A stretch of DNA of 64,000 nucleotides from Psychroflexus lacisalsi (GTDB taxonomy: Bacteria; Bacteroidota; Bacteroidia; Flavobacteriales; Flavobacteriaceae): positions 930,001-994,000 of the forward strand of contig NZ_JAIQYZ010000001.1 of assembly GCF_020164495.1 (NCBI RefSeq), in the 5' to 3' direction. Of the stretch, positions 1 to 9,179 are shown piece after piece. Every line of letters starts with the position of its first letter. The first letter of the stretch is position 1. The translations under genes were made by a program, and so were the position numbers. A model generated the notes under the pieces. That model saw only the letters and a program-made list of their open reading frames with translations, was not told where the DNA came from and ran no database searches.

Positions 1-2456
1 AGAAGGGACAGCTGACTGTAGATTCTATTCAGGATTTACAATTGCGATCTTTATATAACGTTGGAGGAATGCAGTTTGTGATTCCCGATCCAGCAATCAA
101 GGGACGATACGATTTAGTTCAAAAAGAAATGGTAACCAAAAATGATCCTGATGGTATTTTCGTTCAAGTGACCGCCAACGGCGAAACTAAAAAATTAGGA
201 TTGCTTGGAGGCAAAGGTTATCAGATGGATATGAAAAAACTAAGTGTTGGTGATTTTGAAGTTTATATGAGTTATGGCAGTAAAGATGTAGAACTCCCAT
301 TTGCTTTAAAACTCAACGATTTTATCGCTAAAAAGCATCCTGGAACTGAAGGCAGGCCACAGCCAAGTTATGAGTCCTTTATGAGCCAAGTGGAAGTTGT
401 AGATGGCAGCAATTCTTATCCTTATGATATTTATATGAATCATGTTTTAGACCATAAGGGCTATCGTTTTTTCCAATCTTCTTTTGATCCTGATGAAGGA
501 GGAACCATCTTATCTGTAAACAATGACTGGTGGGGCACTTGGATAACTTATATAGGTTACTTTTTATTATACCTAGGAATGATGGCTATATTGGTGGATA
601 GAGGTTCGAGATTTGGAGATTTAAGGAAAAAATTAGATAAAATCAAACAGAAGAAAGCAAAATTAGCTAGTTTATTTATTTTGTTGTTTGGAATGACTGG
701 TTTTGCTCAAACTCAAAATGGTAATGTTGTTGAGGAGCCTAACCAAGCTCAAGATAGCATAGCAAATGTGGATCACGGACATGAAATGATTCCTGAAGTC
801 GATTATGACAAGGTCATCAAAATGATTCAGGCCAATAAAGTAGACAAGAAGCATGCTGCCAAATTTGGTAAACTTATCATCCAAGATTATGGTGGTAGAA
901 TGAAACCTATCAATACGTATTCTTCGGAGTTACTTAGAAAACTTGGTAAAAAAGATGAGTATAATGAATTGAATAGTGATCAGGTTTTGCTTTCAATGGT
1001 GGAGAATCCCAATATCTGGTATTCGGCACCTCTTATTTCAATTAAGGCTAAAAATGACAGTTTACATCATGTTCTTGGTGTTAAAGAAGAAATAGAATAC
1101 GTTTCTTTAACTGATTTTTTCGAACCTAAAACTGCAGAATATAAACTAGGAAAGTATCTGGACGACGCATACAAAGCAGCTGTCCCAAATCAATTTCAAA
1201 AAGACTTTATCACCGCAGATGAAAAGGTGAATTTGATATACAATACTTTACTTGGCAAGCAATTCAAAATATTCCCGATACCAGATCATCCGAATAATAA
1301 GTGGGTAGCTTTTACAGAGCTCGATGAGGAAAGATATTTTACTGGTGTTGATACGCTTTACACTAAGCAAATCTTACCACTCTACATGCAGTCCTTAAGG
1401 AGTGCTAGGCAAACAGGCGATTATGAACAATCAAATGAACTGCTTTTAAGTCTTAAGTCATTTCAAAAAAAGTATGGCGAAGAAGTTATGCCAGCTGAAG
1501 ACAAGGTGAAAGCTGAAATTCTTTATAATAAAATTGATATTTTCAATATCCTTTTCCAACTGTATCTTTACGTGAGTTTGATCATGATCGTATTTGTAAT
1601 CATGAGAATTTTTAAAGAAAATAAGCTCAATAAATATGTAATTATCACGAGTAAAGTTTTTCTCATTATTTTATTTATTGCTCACACTGCTGGACTTGCT
1701 GCGCGTTGGTATATTTCAGGACATGCTCCTTGGAGTAATGCATATGAAAGCATGATTTATGTGGCTTGGGCTACCATGTTTTTTGGTTTGGCGTTTGGAC
1801 GTAAAAGTGATCTGACGATGGGGTCTACTGCCTTTGTAACTTCCATTATACTTATGGTAGCGCACTGGAACTGGTTAGATCCAAGCATTGGTAATTTGCA
1901 ACCTGTTTTAGATTCTTATTGGTTAATGATTCATGTGGCTGTTATTGTAGGAAGTTATGGTCCGTTTGCATTGGGAGCCATAATTGGTTTAGTTTCTCTC
2001 ATTTTGATTATCGCGACGAATAAGTCAAACTTCAAGAAAATGAAGCTCAATATTCAAGAGTTAACCATCATTAATGAATTAGCACTTACGGTTGGTTTAG
2101 TAATGTTGACTATAGGTAATTTCTTAGGTGGTCAATGGGCCAATGAAAGTTGGGGTAGATACTGGGGCTGGGATCCAAAAGAAACTTGGGCATTAATCAG
2201 TATTTTCGTGTATGCCTTTGTTATTCACATGCGTTTAGTTCCAGGACTACGAGGTCTTTTCGCCTTCAATTGGGGAGCAGTTTTGGCTTTCGGGTCTATA
2301 TTGATGACCTACTTTGGAGTTAATTTTTATCTGACAGGTCTGCATTCTTACGCTAGTGGTGATCAAATTATCAGTTACCAATTTATTATTATAGCTTTAG
2401 TAGCATGGGTTTTACTTGGTATTGCTGCTAGATACAAGTACAAGAAGTTTTACTAA
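1..2456 (+). CDS. ccsA: Cytochrome c biogenesis protein, ResB-CcsA fusion (5' end outside window)
   Basis: The frame is open to the first bases of the window, so the start lies upstream and only the last ~815 codons are present. The TTG at 42 is not a convincing start. The first ~200 residues look like the end of a ResB/Ccs1 domain (heme handling), with a membrane segment near residues 170-185 of the visible part. A soluble middle part follows, then a C-terminal CcsA domain with about eight membrane segments and the tryptophan-rich WGWDPKETWALI heme motif near DNA 2163-2200. System II cytochrome c synthases move heme across the inner membrane and attach it to apocytochrome c. In Bacteroidota ResB and CcsA are commonly fused, which fits what is seen. 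Function is inferred from the family. Confidence 0.9.
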   Translation, partial: KGQLTVDSIQDLQLRSLYNVGGMQFVIPDPAIKGRYDLVQKEMVTKNDPDGIFVQVTANGETKKLGLLGGKGYQMDMKKLSVGDFEVYMSYGSKDVELPFALKLNDFIAKKHPGTEGRPQPSYESFMSQVEVVDGSNSYPYDIYMNHVLDHKGYRFFQSSFDPDEGGTILSVNNDWWGTWITYIGYFLLYLGMMAILVDRGSRFGDLRKKLDKIKQKKAKLASLFILLFGMTGFAQTQNGNVVEEPNQAQDSIANVDHGHEMIPEVDYDKVIKMIQANKVDKKHAAKFGKLIIQDYGGRMKPINTYSSELLRKLGKKDEYNELNSDQVLLSMVENPNIWYSAPLISIKAKNDSLHHVLGVKEEIEYVSLTDFFEPKTAEYKLGKYLDDAYKAAVPNQFQKDFITADEKVNLIYNTLLGKQFKIFPIPDHPNNKWVAFTELDEERYFTGVDTLYTKQILPLYMQSLRSARQTGDYEQSNELLLSLKSFQKKYGEEVMPAEDKVKAEILYNKIDIFNILFQLYLYVSLIMIVFVIMRIFKENKLNKYVIITSKVFLIILFIAHTAGLAARWYISGHAPWSNAYESMIYVAWATMFFGLAFGRKSDLTMGSTAFVTSIILMVAHWNWLDPSIGNLQPVLDSYWLMIHVAVIVGSYGPFALGAIIGLVSLILIIATNKSNFKKMKLNIQELTIINELALTVGLVMLTIGNFLGGQWANESWGRYWGWDPKETWALISIFVYAFVIHMRLVPGLRGLFAFNWGAVLAFGSILMTYFGVNFYLTGLHSYASGDQIISYQFIIIALVAWVLLGIAARYKYKKFY

Positions 2457-2497
2457 TAAGTAAAGCTAATCTATGGTCATTTTCAAAGGAAAGGGAA

Positions 2498-2545
2498 TTT
2501 TATTAAGATTAAAGTTCCCCTTCTGGGAGGGATTAGGGGAGGATT
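2498..2545. repeat. G/C-rich intergenic inverted repeat
   Basis: In the gap between the ccsA and aroE stop codons, a TTCCCCT-like arm is followed about 13 bases later by an AGGGGAGG arm. The C-run/G-run composition stands out in an otherwise AT-rich gap. It could be a weak bidirectional terminator or one copy of a dispersed intergenic repeat. Only one copy is present in this window, so neither can be decided here. Confidence 0.35.
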
Positions 2546-2552
2546 TGATCTT

Positions 2553-3281
2553 TCATTCATTCCAAATCTCCCATGCTTTTTCAGCCTGAGCAATAAGCAT
2601 TTGCTCTCCATTGATAATCTGAGCTCCTTTTTCTTTGCCTTGGGCAAGAAAATTTGTTATTGAAGGATTATAGATCAGATCATAAAGAAGGTGTCTTTCA
2701 TCAATAAATTCGAATGGTATTGGTGGAAATTGATTCACATCCGGATGTGTTCCAAGAGGTGTGCAATTCACGATAAGTTGATGATTTTTTATGATATCTG
2801 AAGTTAACTCCTCGTAGGTATAATCTCCTTTTTCTTTATCTCTGGAAACAAGATTGATATGGTATCCCATTGACACTAATGCATGCCTAATTGCTTTAGC
2901 AGCACCACCGGTTCCCAATATTAAAGCTGCTTCATGGTTTGGTGCAATAAGTGAGAAAATGGATTTTGTAAATCCAAAAACATCAGTGTTGTAGCCAATC
3001 AATTTTTTATTCTCAATCTTGATTGTATTTACGGCACCGATGCGTTCCGCCTGTGAATCAATTTCATCTAGGTATGGAATTACCTTTTCTTTGTAAGGTA
3101 TAGTAACATTCAGCCCTGCTAATTCAATCGAGTTATTGACAATCTGTTTTATTTCCTTGATGTCGTCAATATCATAATTGATGTATTTAGCTTTGATAGC
3201 CTCATTGTGAAATTTGGTATTGAAATATGATTTTGAAAAAGAATAATCTATATTTTTCCCTATTAGTCCGTATGTTGTCAT
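2553..3281 (-). CDS. aroE: Shikimate dehydrogenase
   Basis: 242 residues, slightly shorter than the usual ~270. It reduces 3-dehydroshikimate to shikimate with NADPH in the cytoplasm. The N-terminal substrate domain has the SFSKS shikimate-binding serines (about residues 14-18), the catalytic lysine in NVTIPYKEK (K64) and the NTD motif (about 98-100). The NADP-binding domain has GTGGAAKA near 123-130 and NCTPLGT near 170. It is the last gene of a minus-strand run after gldA and two DUF368 genes, three bases behind the preceding stop. aroA and the DAHP synthase of the same pathway lie nearby but in other units. Confidence 0.93.
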   Translation of the reverse strand: MTTYGLIGKNIDYSFSKSYFNTKFHNEAIKAKYINYDIDDIKEIKQIVNNSIELAGLNVTIPYKEKVIPYLDEIDSQAERIGAVNTIKIENKKLIGYNTDVFGFTKSIFSLIAPNHEAALILGTGGAAKAIRHALVSMGYHINLVSRDKEKGDYTYEELTSDIIKNHQLIVNCTPLGTHPDVNQFPPIPFEFIDERHLLYDLIYNPSITNFLAQGKEKGAQIINGEQMLIAQAEKAWEIWNE

Positions 3282-3284
3282 GTG

Positions 3285-4301
3285 CTATCTTTTTTTACTT
3301 TGCTTGCCGTACCAGGCAAGGCTCAAAACTATTAAAATTCCTAATATAATAAAAGCAAAAGCAATCCACGTGCTTGCTTCAGACAGATCTGGCCAAAATC
3401 TAGCGTAATTATCTAAAACAGGATTACCACTTGTATCTTTTACGATGACTCCGGCTTCGTTTGTTTTATAAATTTTTTCTTTCCAAGGCCAAACTACGCC
3501 TAAACTCCCGGTTATAAAACCAATTATGATTGAAAAAGTAATTTTCTTGTAATACTTGAGAACGAAATTGAGCAAGTGAGATAGTGTTATCAACCCAAAA
3601 ATAGAACCTGCTGTAAAAGAAGCTAAAACTTGCAGTAATCTTACTCTTTTAGGATCTCCACTAAACGAGAAATCCAGCTTTACAACATCTGCAATCGTGT
3701 CATAAAGTGCGTTTACAGAGTCAACGAGTAACAAGACGTAATTCCCGAGAAGAATAAGGATAAAAGAGCCGGACAGTCCTGGAAGAGTCATTCCGGAAAC
3801 GCTTATAATCCCACAGAAAAACACAAAAAGCAAATGATCATTTTCTGTCGCAGGTTTTAAAAAACTGATACTAAGACCAGCTAGTATTCCCAAAGCAATA
3901 AAAACAATAGTCTTAAGAGTTCTTATTTTGAAATCCTTTCCTATAAAATAAATAGAGCCGATGATCATTCCAAAGAAAGTAGACCATACGTATAGCTCAT
4001 AATATTGTATAAAAAAATCCAATAACTTGGAAACACTGAAATAGCTGAAGATCATTCCTAAGATGAGAATGAAAAGGAACTTTGCATTAATGTATTGAAA
4101 AAAACTTACAAACCTAGCATTAAGAAGAAGCTTCAAGGACTTGAGATTAAATTTTTGAAGAGAATAAATGAACTCTTCATAAAAACCTGCAACAAAAGCA
4201 ACTACCCCTCCTGAGACTCCAGGAACTTTATTGGCAGCTCCCATGGCAAGTCCCTTCAGAAAAAGAAAAATCTTATCACTAAATGTTCTAGTGCTTTGCA
4301 T
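3285..4301 (-). CDS. DUF368 family membrane protein, putative polyprenyl-phosphate translocase (paralogue B)
   Basis: 338 residues with about eight to nine hydrophobic segments. It carries the two inverted family motifs: VPGVSGG near residue 27 and LPGLSGSFILILLGNY near 173. DUF368 proteins (PopT-type) have been shown in other bacteria to recycle undecaprenyl phosphate across the cytoplasmic membrane for wall and glycan synthesis; that role is inferred here. Its start overlaps the end of the upstream paralogue by 14 bases, so the two are almost certainly cotranslated. The N-terminal motif reads GAANKVPGVSGGVVAF, whereas the paralogue has GAADVVPGVSGGTIAF, so it has lost the Asp and Thr and may be specialised. 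Confidence 0.85.
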   Translation of the reverse strand: MQSTRTFSDKIFLFLKGLAMGAANKVPGVSGGVVAFVAGFYEEFIYSLQKFNLKSLKLLLNARFVSFFQYINAKFLFILILGMIFSYFSVSKLLDFFIQYYELYVWSTFFGMIIGSIYFIGKDFKIRTLKTIVFIALGILAGLSISFLKPATENDHLLFVFFCGIISVSGMTLPGLSGSFILILLGNYVLLLVDSVNALYDTIADVVKLDFSFSGDPKRVRLLQVLASFTAGSIFGLITLSHLLNFVLKYYKKITFSIIIGFITGSLGVVWPWKEKIYKTNEAGVIVKDTSGNPVLDNYARFWPDLSEASTWIAFAFIILGILIVLSLAWYGKQSKKR

Positions 4302-5223
4302 CGGATAAGGGTTGTTTTTGTGCTATTTTTTCTAAAGCCAATATCAATATAAAACCTAAAACAGCAGCTACCGTAGCAAAAATAAGTTTAGGATCGCCGT
4401 CATAATATTGAGGTAAGATTGAAGTTTCATCCAAAATAACAACTTTACCTTTTACGATTTCAGAATCAATAACCTTTTTCCACGGCCATATTTTGTTGAG
4501 AGATCCGGCAATAAAACCGGTTAAAATAGCCAGGGTAATTAATTTATAGTTATTAAATAGCCATTTGAGAATCCTAGAAAAACTCAAAATGCCTATAATT
4601 GCTCCCAGACCAACAAGACCTATGATTTGAAAATTCAATTCTGAAACCGCTTCAGTTATCGATTTGTAACCTCCCATCAAAACAAGAATAAAGGCTCCGG
4701 ATATCCCAGGCAGAATCATTGCACAGATAGCAATTGCTCCGCAAAGCAAGAAATAGAGTGGATGATCGATACCCTGAGCTGGGGCTAATAAAGTTATTCC
4801 AAATGCGACAAAAAAACCAATAATAGCGAAACTGATTAGCTTTAAAGTCCAGCGATCTATTTGTTTTCCAACGTACCATACACTAGCTAATACGAGACCA
4901 AAGAAAAAAGACCAAACCACTATAGGGTAGGTTTCTAACAGATAATTGGTGAGCTTCATCAAGGTAAATACACTCAGGAATATACCAGTAAGTAAAGCTA
5001 AAATAAAATTACCATTCAATTGTTTCCACATCATTGAAAACCCATTTTTGTTCCAAGTCTTAATCAGGCTTAAGTCAACATTGGCTATGGTCGTAACAAG
5101 CTCTTCATAAATGCCTGTTATAAAAGCTATAGTTCCCCCAGAGACACCAGGAACAACGTCTGCAGCTCCCATGCCCAAACCTTTTAAACTTATCGTGATA
5201 TAGGATTTGAAATTTCTTTTCAT
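4288..5223 (-). CDS. DUF368 family membrane protein, putative polyprenyl-phosphate translocase (paralogue A)
   Basis: 311 residues, multi-pass membrane protein. It has the typical DUF368 signature MGAADVVPGVSGGTIAF near residues 18-34 and the second half-motif LPGISGAFILVLMGGY near 170-185. The two motifs reflect the internal inverted repeat expected of the family. By family knowledge it would return undecaprenyl phosphate to the cytoplasmic face. It lies 46 bases after gldA on the same strand and overlaps the second DUF368 gene by 14 bases. Having two adjacent copies is unusual and suggests an old tandem duplication. Confidence 0.88.
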   Translation of the reverse strand: MKRNFKSYITISLKGLGMGAADVVPGVSGGTIAFITGIYEELVTTIANVDLSLIKTWNKNGFSMMWKQLNGNFILALLTGIFLSVFTLMKLTNYLLETYPIVVWSFFFGLVLASVWYVGKQIDRWTLKLISFAIIGFFVAFGITLLAPAQGIDHPLYFLLCGAIAICAMILPGISGAFILVLMGGYKSITEAVSELNFQIIGLVGLGAIIGILSFSRILKWLFNNYKLITLAILTGFIAGSLNKIWPWKKVIDSEIVKGKVVILDETSILPQYYDGDPKLIFATVAAVLGFILILALEKIAQKQPLSDAKH

Positions 5224-5269
5224 AGTTAAGGATGAGGTTTTTTAACAGTAAAAATTAGTGATTATAAGT

Positions 5270-6169
5270 TTAAGCGTTTTTGGTCAAATCTATAAATAGA
5301 CTTTCGAGATTCTTATTTTTTTTGTGAAGCTCTATAATTTTCAAGCCTTTATCATGAGCAAAGTCAAAAACATCAGGACGTTTGTCAACTGTTGTATCAA
5401 AAGTAATCTCATATTTAAACCGAGCCGTATTTACTATGTTGATCACTTTACCAATTTCTTTGAGTGCAACTTCTTCGATTCTATAATTAAACTCGACTTC
5501 AATGACTTGTTGTGAAGAATCGTTAAGATCCTCAAGTTTTTTATCAGAAACTATTTCACCTTTATTGATGATAATAACTCTATCACAAATGGCTTCGACT
5601 TCCTGCATAATGTGAGTAGACAAGAGGATGGTTTTGTTTTTGCTGATAGATTTTATCAAGTCTCTTATTTCGATAAGTTGATTTGGATCTAGACCTGTCG
5701 TGGGTTCATCAAGAATGAGAATATCGGGATCATGCAGTAAGACAGCCGCTAGACCAACGCGTTGCCTGTAACCTTTGGATAGTTGATAAATTCGCTTTCC
5801 AATTTCATCCGTCAATTTAGTTTGTTCTATAACTTCATCAATTCTTTCTTTTGGACTGTTGAAGATTTTTGCGTGAAAATCTAAATATTCTTTGATGTAC
5901 ATCTCTAAATAGATAGGATTATTCTCCGGCAAGTAACCAATTTGTTTTTGAATTTCAGTTTTGGCTTCAGTCAACTTTAAACCATTGATGCCCGCTTCAC
6001 CTGAAGTTGGACTTATAAACCCAGTCAATATCTTCATCAATGTAGATTTTCCGGCACCATTGGGTCCAAGCAGACCAACAACTTCACCTTTAGAAATCTT
6101 AAAATCTATATTTTTTAAGACTGCTTGATTTTTATAAGATTTTGAAATAGACCTAACTTCAATTGACAT
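5270..6169 (-). CDS. gldA: Gliding motility ABC transporter ATP-binding subunit GldA
   Basis: 299 residues from the ATG at 6169 (MSIEVRSISK). The longer reading frame begins with a TTG at 6187, but that TTG is part of a TATTTTTG promoter element, so the inner ATG is preferred. It has Walker A GPNGAGKST near residues 34-42, the LSKGYRQRVGLA signature near 130-141 and Walker B ILILDEPTTGLDP. The C-terminal ~80 residues are the accessory domain typical of GldA. The partners GldF and GldG are encoded at 31.2-33.6 kb. Together they form an ABC complex that is required for gliding in some Flavobacteriia, although its transported substrate is not known. The two DUF368 genes and aroE follow on the same strand. 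Confidence 0.9.
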   Translation of the reverse strand: MSIEVRSISKSYKNQAVLKNIDFKISKGEVVGLLGPNGAGKSTLMKILTGFISPTSGEAGINGLKLTEAKTEIQKQIGYLPENNPIYLEMYIKEYLDFHAKIFNSPKERIDEVIEQTKLTDEIGKRIYQLSKGYRQRVGLAAVLLHDPDILILDEPTTGLDPNQLIEIRDLIKSISKNKTILLSTHIMQEVEAICDRVIIINKGEIVSDKKLEDLNDSSQQVIEVEFNYRIEEVALKEIGKVINIVNTARFKYEITFDTTVDKRPDVFDFAHDKGLKIIELHKKNKNLESLFIDLTKNA

Positions 6170-6184
6170 TTCTAAACTTTTGTT

Positions 6185-6212
6185 CAAAAATACAAATTAT
6201 ATCTCTTTACAA
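6185..6212 (-). promoter_or_regulatory. gldA promoter (TTG-N17-TATTTTTG)
   Basis: Read on the minus strand, TTG (6212-6210) and TATTTTTG (6192-6185) are separated by 17 bases, matching the Bacteroidota primary sigma consensus TTG-N17-23-TAnnTTTG. Transcription would start near 6179, leaving a leader of about ten bases before the ATG at 6169 and excluding the TTG at 6187 as a start. Confidence 0.7.
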
Positions 6213-6281
6213 TTTCAGAATGGATTTAGTATTGAAAGTATTTTAAGAACTTTTTGAAATTTAAAAGCAATCTAAATGCCT

Positions 6282-6310
6282 TTGATATCTGACATTAAAA
6301 GTTAATTTTG
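6282..6310 (+). promoter_or_regulatory. Promoter of the DAHP synthase operon (TTG-N18-TAATTTTG)
   Basis: TTG at 6282-6284 and TAATTTTG at 6303-6310 are 18 bases apart. The ATG of the gene lies only five bases after the element, about where transcription should begin, so the mRNA is likely leaderless or nearly so. Confidence 0.65.
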
Positions 6311-6315
6311 TAGAT

Positions 6316-7395
6316 ATGGAAAATGATAATAAATTAAGAAATTGGTTAACGGATATGAATTTGGATCATCCGTTAGTAATTGCGGGACCTTGCAGTGCTG
6401 AAACTGAAGAACAAGTCCTAAATATAGCTCATCAACTTAAAGATTCTGACGCCACGGTAATGCGTGCAGGTATATGGAAACCCAGAACACGCCCCGGTAA
6501 TTTTGAAGGTGTTGGTGCCATAGGTTTGGAATGGCTGAAGAAGGCTAAAGAAGAAACAGGTCTTATGATAGCTACTGAAGTCGCCAATAAAACGCACGTT
6601 GATCTGGCTCTTAAAGCAGATGTTGACGTACTTTGGATAGGTGCAAGAAGTACGGTAAGTCCATTTATCGTACAGGAAATTGCAGAGGCTCTAGAAGGAA
6701 CTGATAAAATAGTATTGGTGAAAAATCCAGTCAATCCCGATTTAGCGTTATGGCTTGGAGGAGTAGAGCGACTTTATAATGCCAATATTAAAAATCTTGG
6801 AGTCATTCACAGAGGTTTTTCTACTTACGAAAAAATTAAATATAGAAACAATCCCGAGTGGCAGATAGCTATTGATTTACAAAATCAATTTCCAGATCTG
6901 CCAATTCTTGTAGATCCTTCTCATATTGCGGGTAAAAGAGATTTGGTATTTGATATATGTCAGACAGCCTTAGATCTTAACTACGATGGTATGATAGTAG
7001 AAACTCATCACAATCCCGATAAAGCCTGGAGTGATGCAGCTCAGCAAATCACCCCCGATTTTTTGAAGCAAATGACAATCGATCTTCGCATAAGACAAAA
7101 GGAAGGCGCAGAGGAATTCAATAAGAAACTCAATGTCTTAAGATCTAAAATTGATATCATCGATAATCAAATTGTAGATTTTCTTGGAAAACGAATGAGT
7201 GTAGCAGATGATATTGGTGAGTTGAAAAAAGAAAATAATGTAGCAATTCTGCAGCCCGAACGGTGGAATAGTGTTTTAAATAGACTCACAGAAGAAGGAG
7301 AAAAAAATCATTTGTCTAAGGATTTTGTGGAACGTCTTACAAAAGCGATCCATGAAGAATCTATCGCCCATCAGCACAAAATAATAAGCCAGTAA
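6316..7395 (+). CDS. Bifunctional 3-deoxy-7-phosphoheptulonate synthase / chorismate mutase
   Basis: 359 residues. Residues ~1-260 are a type I-beta DAHP synthase with GPCSAET near 24-30, KPRTRPGNFEG near 55-65 and the DPSH metal/substrate motif near 201-204. Residues ~265-359 are an AroQ-type helical chorismate mutase (LRSKIDIIDNQIVDFLGKR). The enzyme condenses PEP and erythrose 4-phosphate to open the shikimate pathway, and the second domain converts chorismate to prephenate. In this fusion type the mutase domain usually also provides feedback control; that is inferred. A promoter sits directly upstream, and rsgA follows after 31 bases. Confidence 0.93.
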   Translation: MENDNKLRNWLTDMNLDHPLVIAGPCSAETEEQVLNIAHQLKDSDATVMRAGIWKPRTRPGNFEGVGAIGLEWLKKAKEETGLMIATEVANKTHVDLALKADVDVLWIGARSTVSPFIVQEIAEALEGTDKIVLVKNPVNPDLALWLGGVERLYNANIKNLGVIHRGFSTYEKIKYRNNPEWQIAIDLQNQFPDLPILVDPSHIAGKRDLVFDICQTALDLNYDGMIVETHHNPDKAWSDAAQQITPDFLKQMTIDLRIRQKEGAEEFNKKLNVLRSKIDIIDNQIVDFLGKRMSVADDIGELKKENNVAILQPERWNSVLNRLTEEGEKNHLSKDFVERLTKAIHEESIAHQHKIISQ

Positions 7396-7426
7396 TGAAA
7401 TTTGTATCTATTTTAAAATCAAGTTT

Positions 7427-8383
7427 ATGAAGGCGGTGGTTTATAAATCTACAGGGAGTTGGTATCATGTCAAAGGTGAAGATGGGAAGATTTATAATTC
7501 TAGAATCAAAGGAAAATTTAGGCTAAAGGGGATTAAAAGTACAAATCCTGTTGCAGTTGGAGATCACGTAGAAATTGATACTGAAAAGAAAGGAGATGAT
7601 ACCATTGGCATCATAAAAGAGATTTACGACAGAAAAAATTATATCATAAGAAAGTCTGTCAATCTTTCTAAGCAAACGCATATTATAGCAGCTAATATTG
7701 ATCAAGCTTTTTTACTTGTCACTCACAACAACCCACCTACTAGTACTACATTTATAGATAGATTTCTTGTGACAGCCGAGGCATACCATATTCCTACAGT
7801 AATTTTAATTAACAAAATCGATACTTATAGTTTGGAAGAATTCGCTGAAATGAAATATCTGGCAGAACTTTACAGAGGTATTGGATATACCTGCATAGGG
7901 ATTTCCGCAGAGACTGGCGAAAATATCGACAAAGTGAAAGAACTAATGAAAAACAAGGTAAGTGTTTTTGCCGGTCATAGTGGGGTTGGTAAGTCTACAC
8001 TGGTCAATGCCATTGAGCCAACTTTGAATATTAAAACATCGGAAATTTCTGAACAGCATAGGCAAGGTCAACACACAACAACATTTGCAGAAATGCATGA
8101 GTTGAATTTTGGAGGTCAGATTATAGATACTCCAGGGATCAGAGGGTTTGGTGTTGTGGACATTGATAAATATAATCTTGATAATTATTTTCCTGAATTC
8201 TTCAAATTAAAAAGTAATTGTAAATTTAACAATTGTATTCATGTAGAAGAACCTCATTGCGCAGTAAAAGATGCTCTGGCAGAAGATGAACTAGCTTATT
8301 CCAGATACAAAAGTTACTTGCAGATCATGGAAGGTGAGGAGGACGAAAGTTTTAGAAAAGACCCTTATCAAGATTTGAGATAA
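7427..8383 (+). CDS. rsgA: Ribosome small subunit-dependent GTPase A
   Basis: 318 residues, full length. It shows the circularly permuted GTPase order: an N-terminal OB fold, then G4 NKID near residue 128, then G1 GHSGVGKST near 182-190, then G3 DTPG near 232. A C-terminal zinc knuckle follows (Cys/His in the segment [15 protein letters not shown]). RsgA checks late maturation of the 30S subunit and releases assembly factors on GTP hydrolysis. dtd follows after one base, so the two genes are probably translationally coupled. Confidence 0.95.
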   Translation: MKAVVYKSTGSWYHVKGEDGKIYNSRIKGKFRLKGIKSTNPVAVGDHVEIDTEKKGDDTIGIIKEIYDRKNYIIRKSVNLSKQTHIIAANIDQAFLLVTHNNPPTSTTFIDRFLVTAEAYHIPTVILINKIDTYSLEEFAEMKYLAELYRGIGYTCIGISAETGENIDKVKELMKNKVSVFAGHSGVGKSTLVNAIEPTLNIKTSEISEQHRQGQHTTTFAEMHELNFGGQIIDTPGIRGFGVVDIDKYNLDNYFPEFFKLKSNCKFNNCIHVEEPHCAVKDALAEDELAYSRYKSYLQIMEGEEDESFRKDPYQDLR

Positions 8384-8384
8384 T

Positions 8385-8837
8385 ATGAAAATTATACTTC
8401 AAAGAGTCAAAGAAGCTTCAGTTGAAATTGATACTCAAATAGCCGGAAGCATCAATCAAGGTTTTCTCATCTATCTAGGTATTGGAGAAGAAGACCAGAA
8501 AGAAGATATTGACTGGTTGGTTAATAAAATTTCCAATTTTAGGATATTTTCGGATGAAGATGAAAAGATGAATCTAAATATTAAAGACGTAAAAGGAGAG
8601 ATTTTGATAGTAAGTCAATTTACTCTTCATGCTTCTACCAAAAAGGGAAATAGGCCGAGTTTTACAAAGGCAGCAAAACCAGAACTGGCAAAAGAACTTT
8701 ATCATAATTTCATTGATTCAATGAAAGAAGCATATCATGGTAATATCCAAACAGGCCGATTTGGAGCTAATATGCAGGTAGACTCCTTAAATGATGGACC
8801 TTTGACATTTATTTTGGATTCAAAGAATAGGGATTGA
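8385..8837 (+). CDS. dtd: D-aminoacyl-tRNA deacylase
   Basis: 150 residues, the standard length. It hydrolyses D-aminoacyl (and glycyl) esters on tRNA, a proofreading step in the cytoplasm. The catalytic SQFTLHA motif lies near residues 78-84 and the Gly-Pro cross-subunit motif is in NDGPLTF near 138-144. The start is tightly coupled to the rsgA stop (TAATATG). Confidence 0.94.
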   Translation: MKIILQRVKEASVEIDTQIAGSINQGFLIYLGIGEEDQKEDIDWLVNKISNFRIFSDEDEKMNLNIKDVKGEILIVSQFTLHASTKKGNRPSFTKAAKPELAKELYHNFIDSMKEAYHGNIQTGRFGANMQVDSLNDGPLTFILDSKNRD

Positions 8838-8852
8838 TTTAAAACTAAACTT

Positions 8853-9179
8853 ATGAACATACAAGATGCTCAAAAGGCAGTAGACGAATGGATTAATAAA
8901 CATGGTGTACGTTATTTTGATGAACTTACCAACATGGCTCAACTCACTGAAGAGGTGGGCGAGGTGGCTAGAATAATTGCTAGACGCTATGGTGAGCAAA
9001 GTGAAAAAGAAAGCGATAAGTCTAAGGATCTCGGAGAAGAACTTGCAGATGTAGTCTTTGTTGTTTTATGTTTGGCAAATCAAACAGGAATCGATCTGCA
9101 ATCTGCTTTTGATAAAAAATTGGATTTGAAATCGAAGAGAGACCATGATCGACATAAAAATAATCCAAAACTTAAGTAA
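8853..9179 (+). CDS. MazG-like nucleotide pyrophosphohydrolase
   Basis: 108 residues, an all-alpha single-domain MazG/NTP-PPase family protein. The metal-binding acidic motifs are visible: LTEEVGEVAR near residues 31-40 and EELADVVFVV near 62-71. Such enzymes hydrolyse (d)NTPs to NMPs and may clear abnormal nucleotides; the substrate cannot be told from sequence. It lies 15 bases after dtd, and the next gene starts immediately after its stop. Confidence 0.85.
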   Translation: MNIQDAQKAVDEWINKHGVRYFDELTNMAQLTEEVGEVARIIARRYGEQSEKESDKSKDLGEELADVVFVVLCLANQTGIDLQSAFDKKLDLKSKRDHDRHKNNPKLK

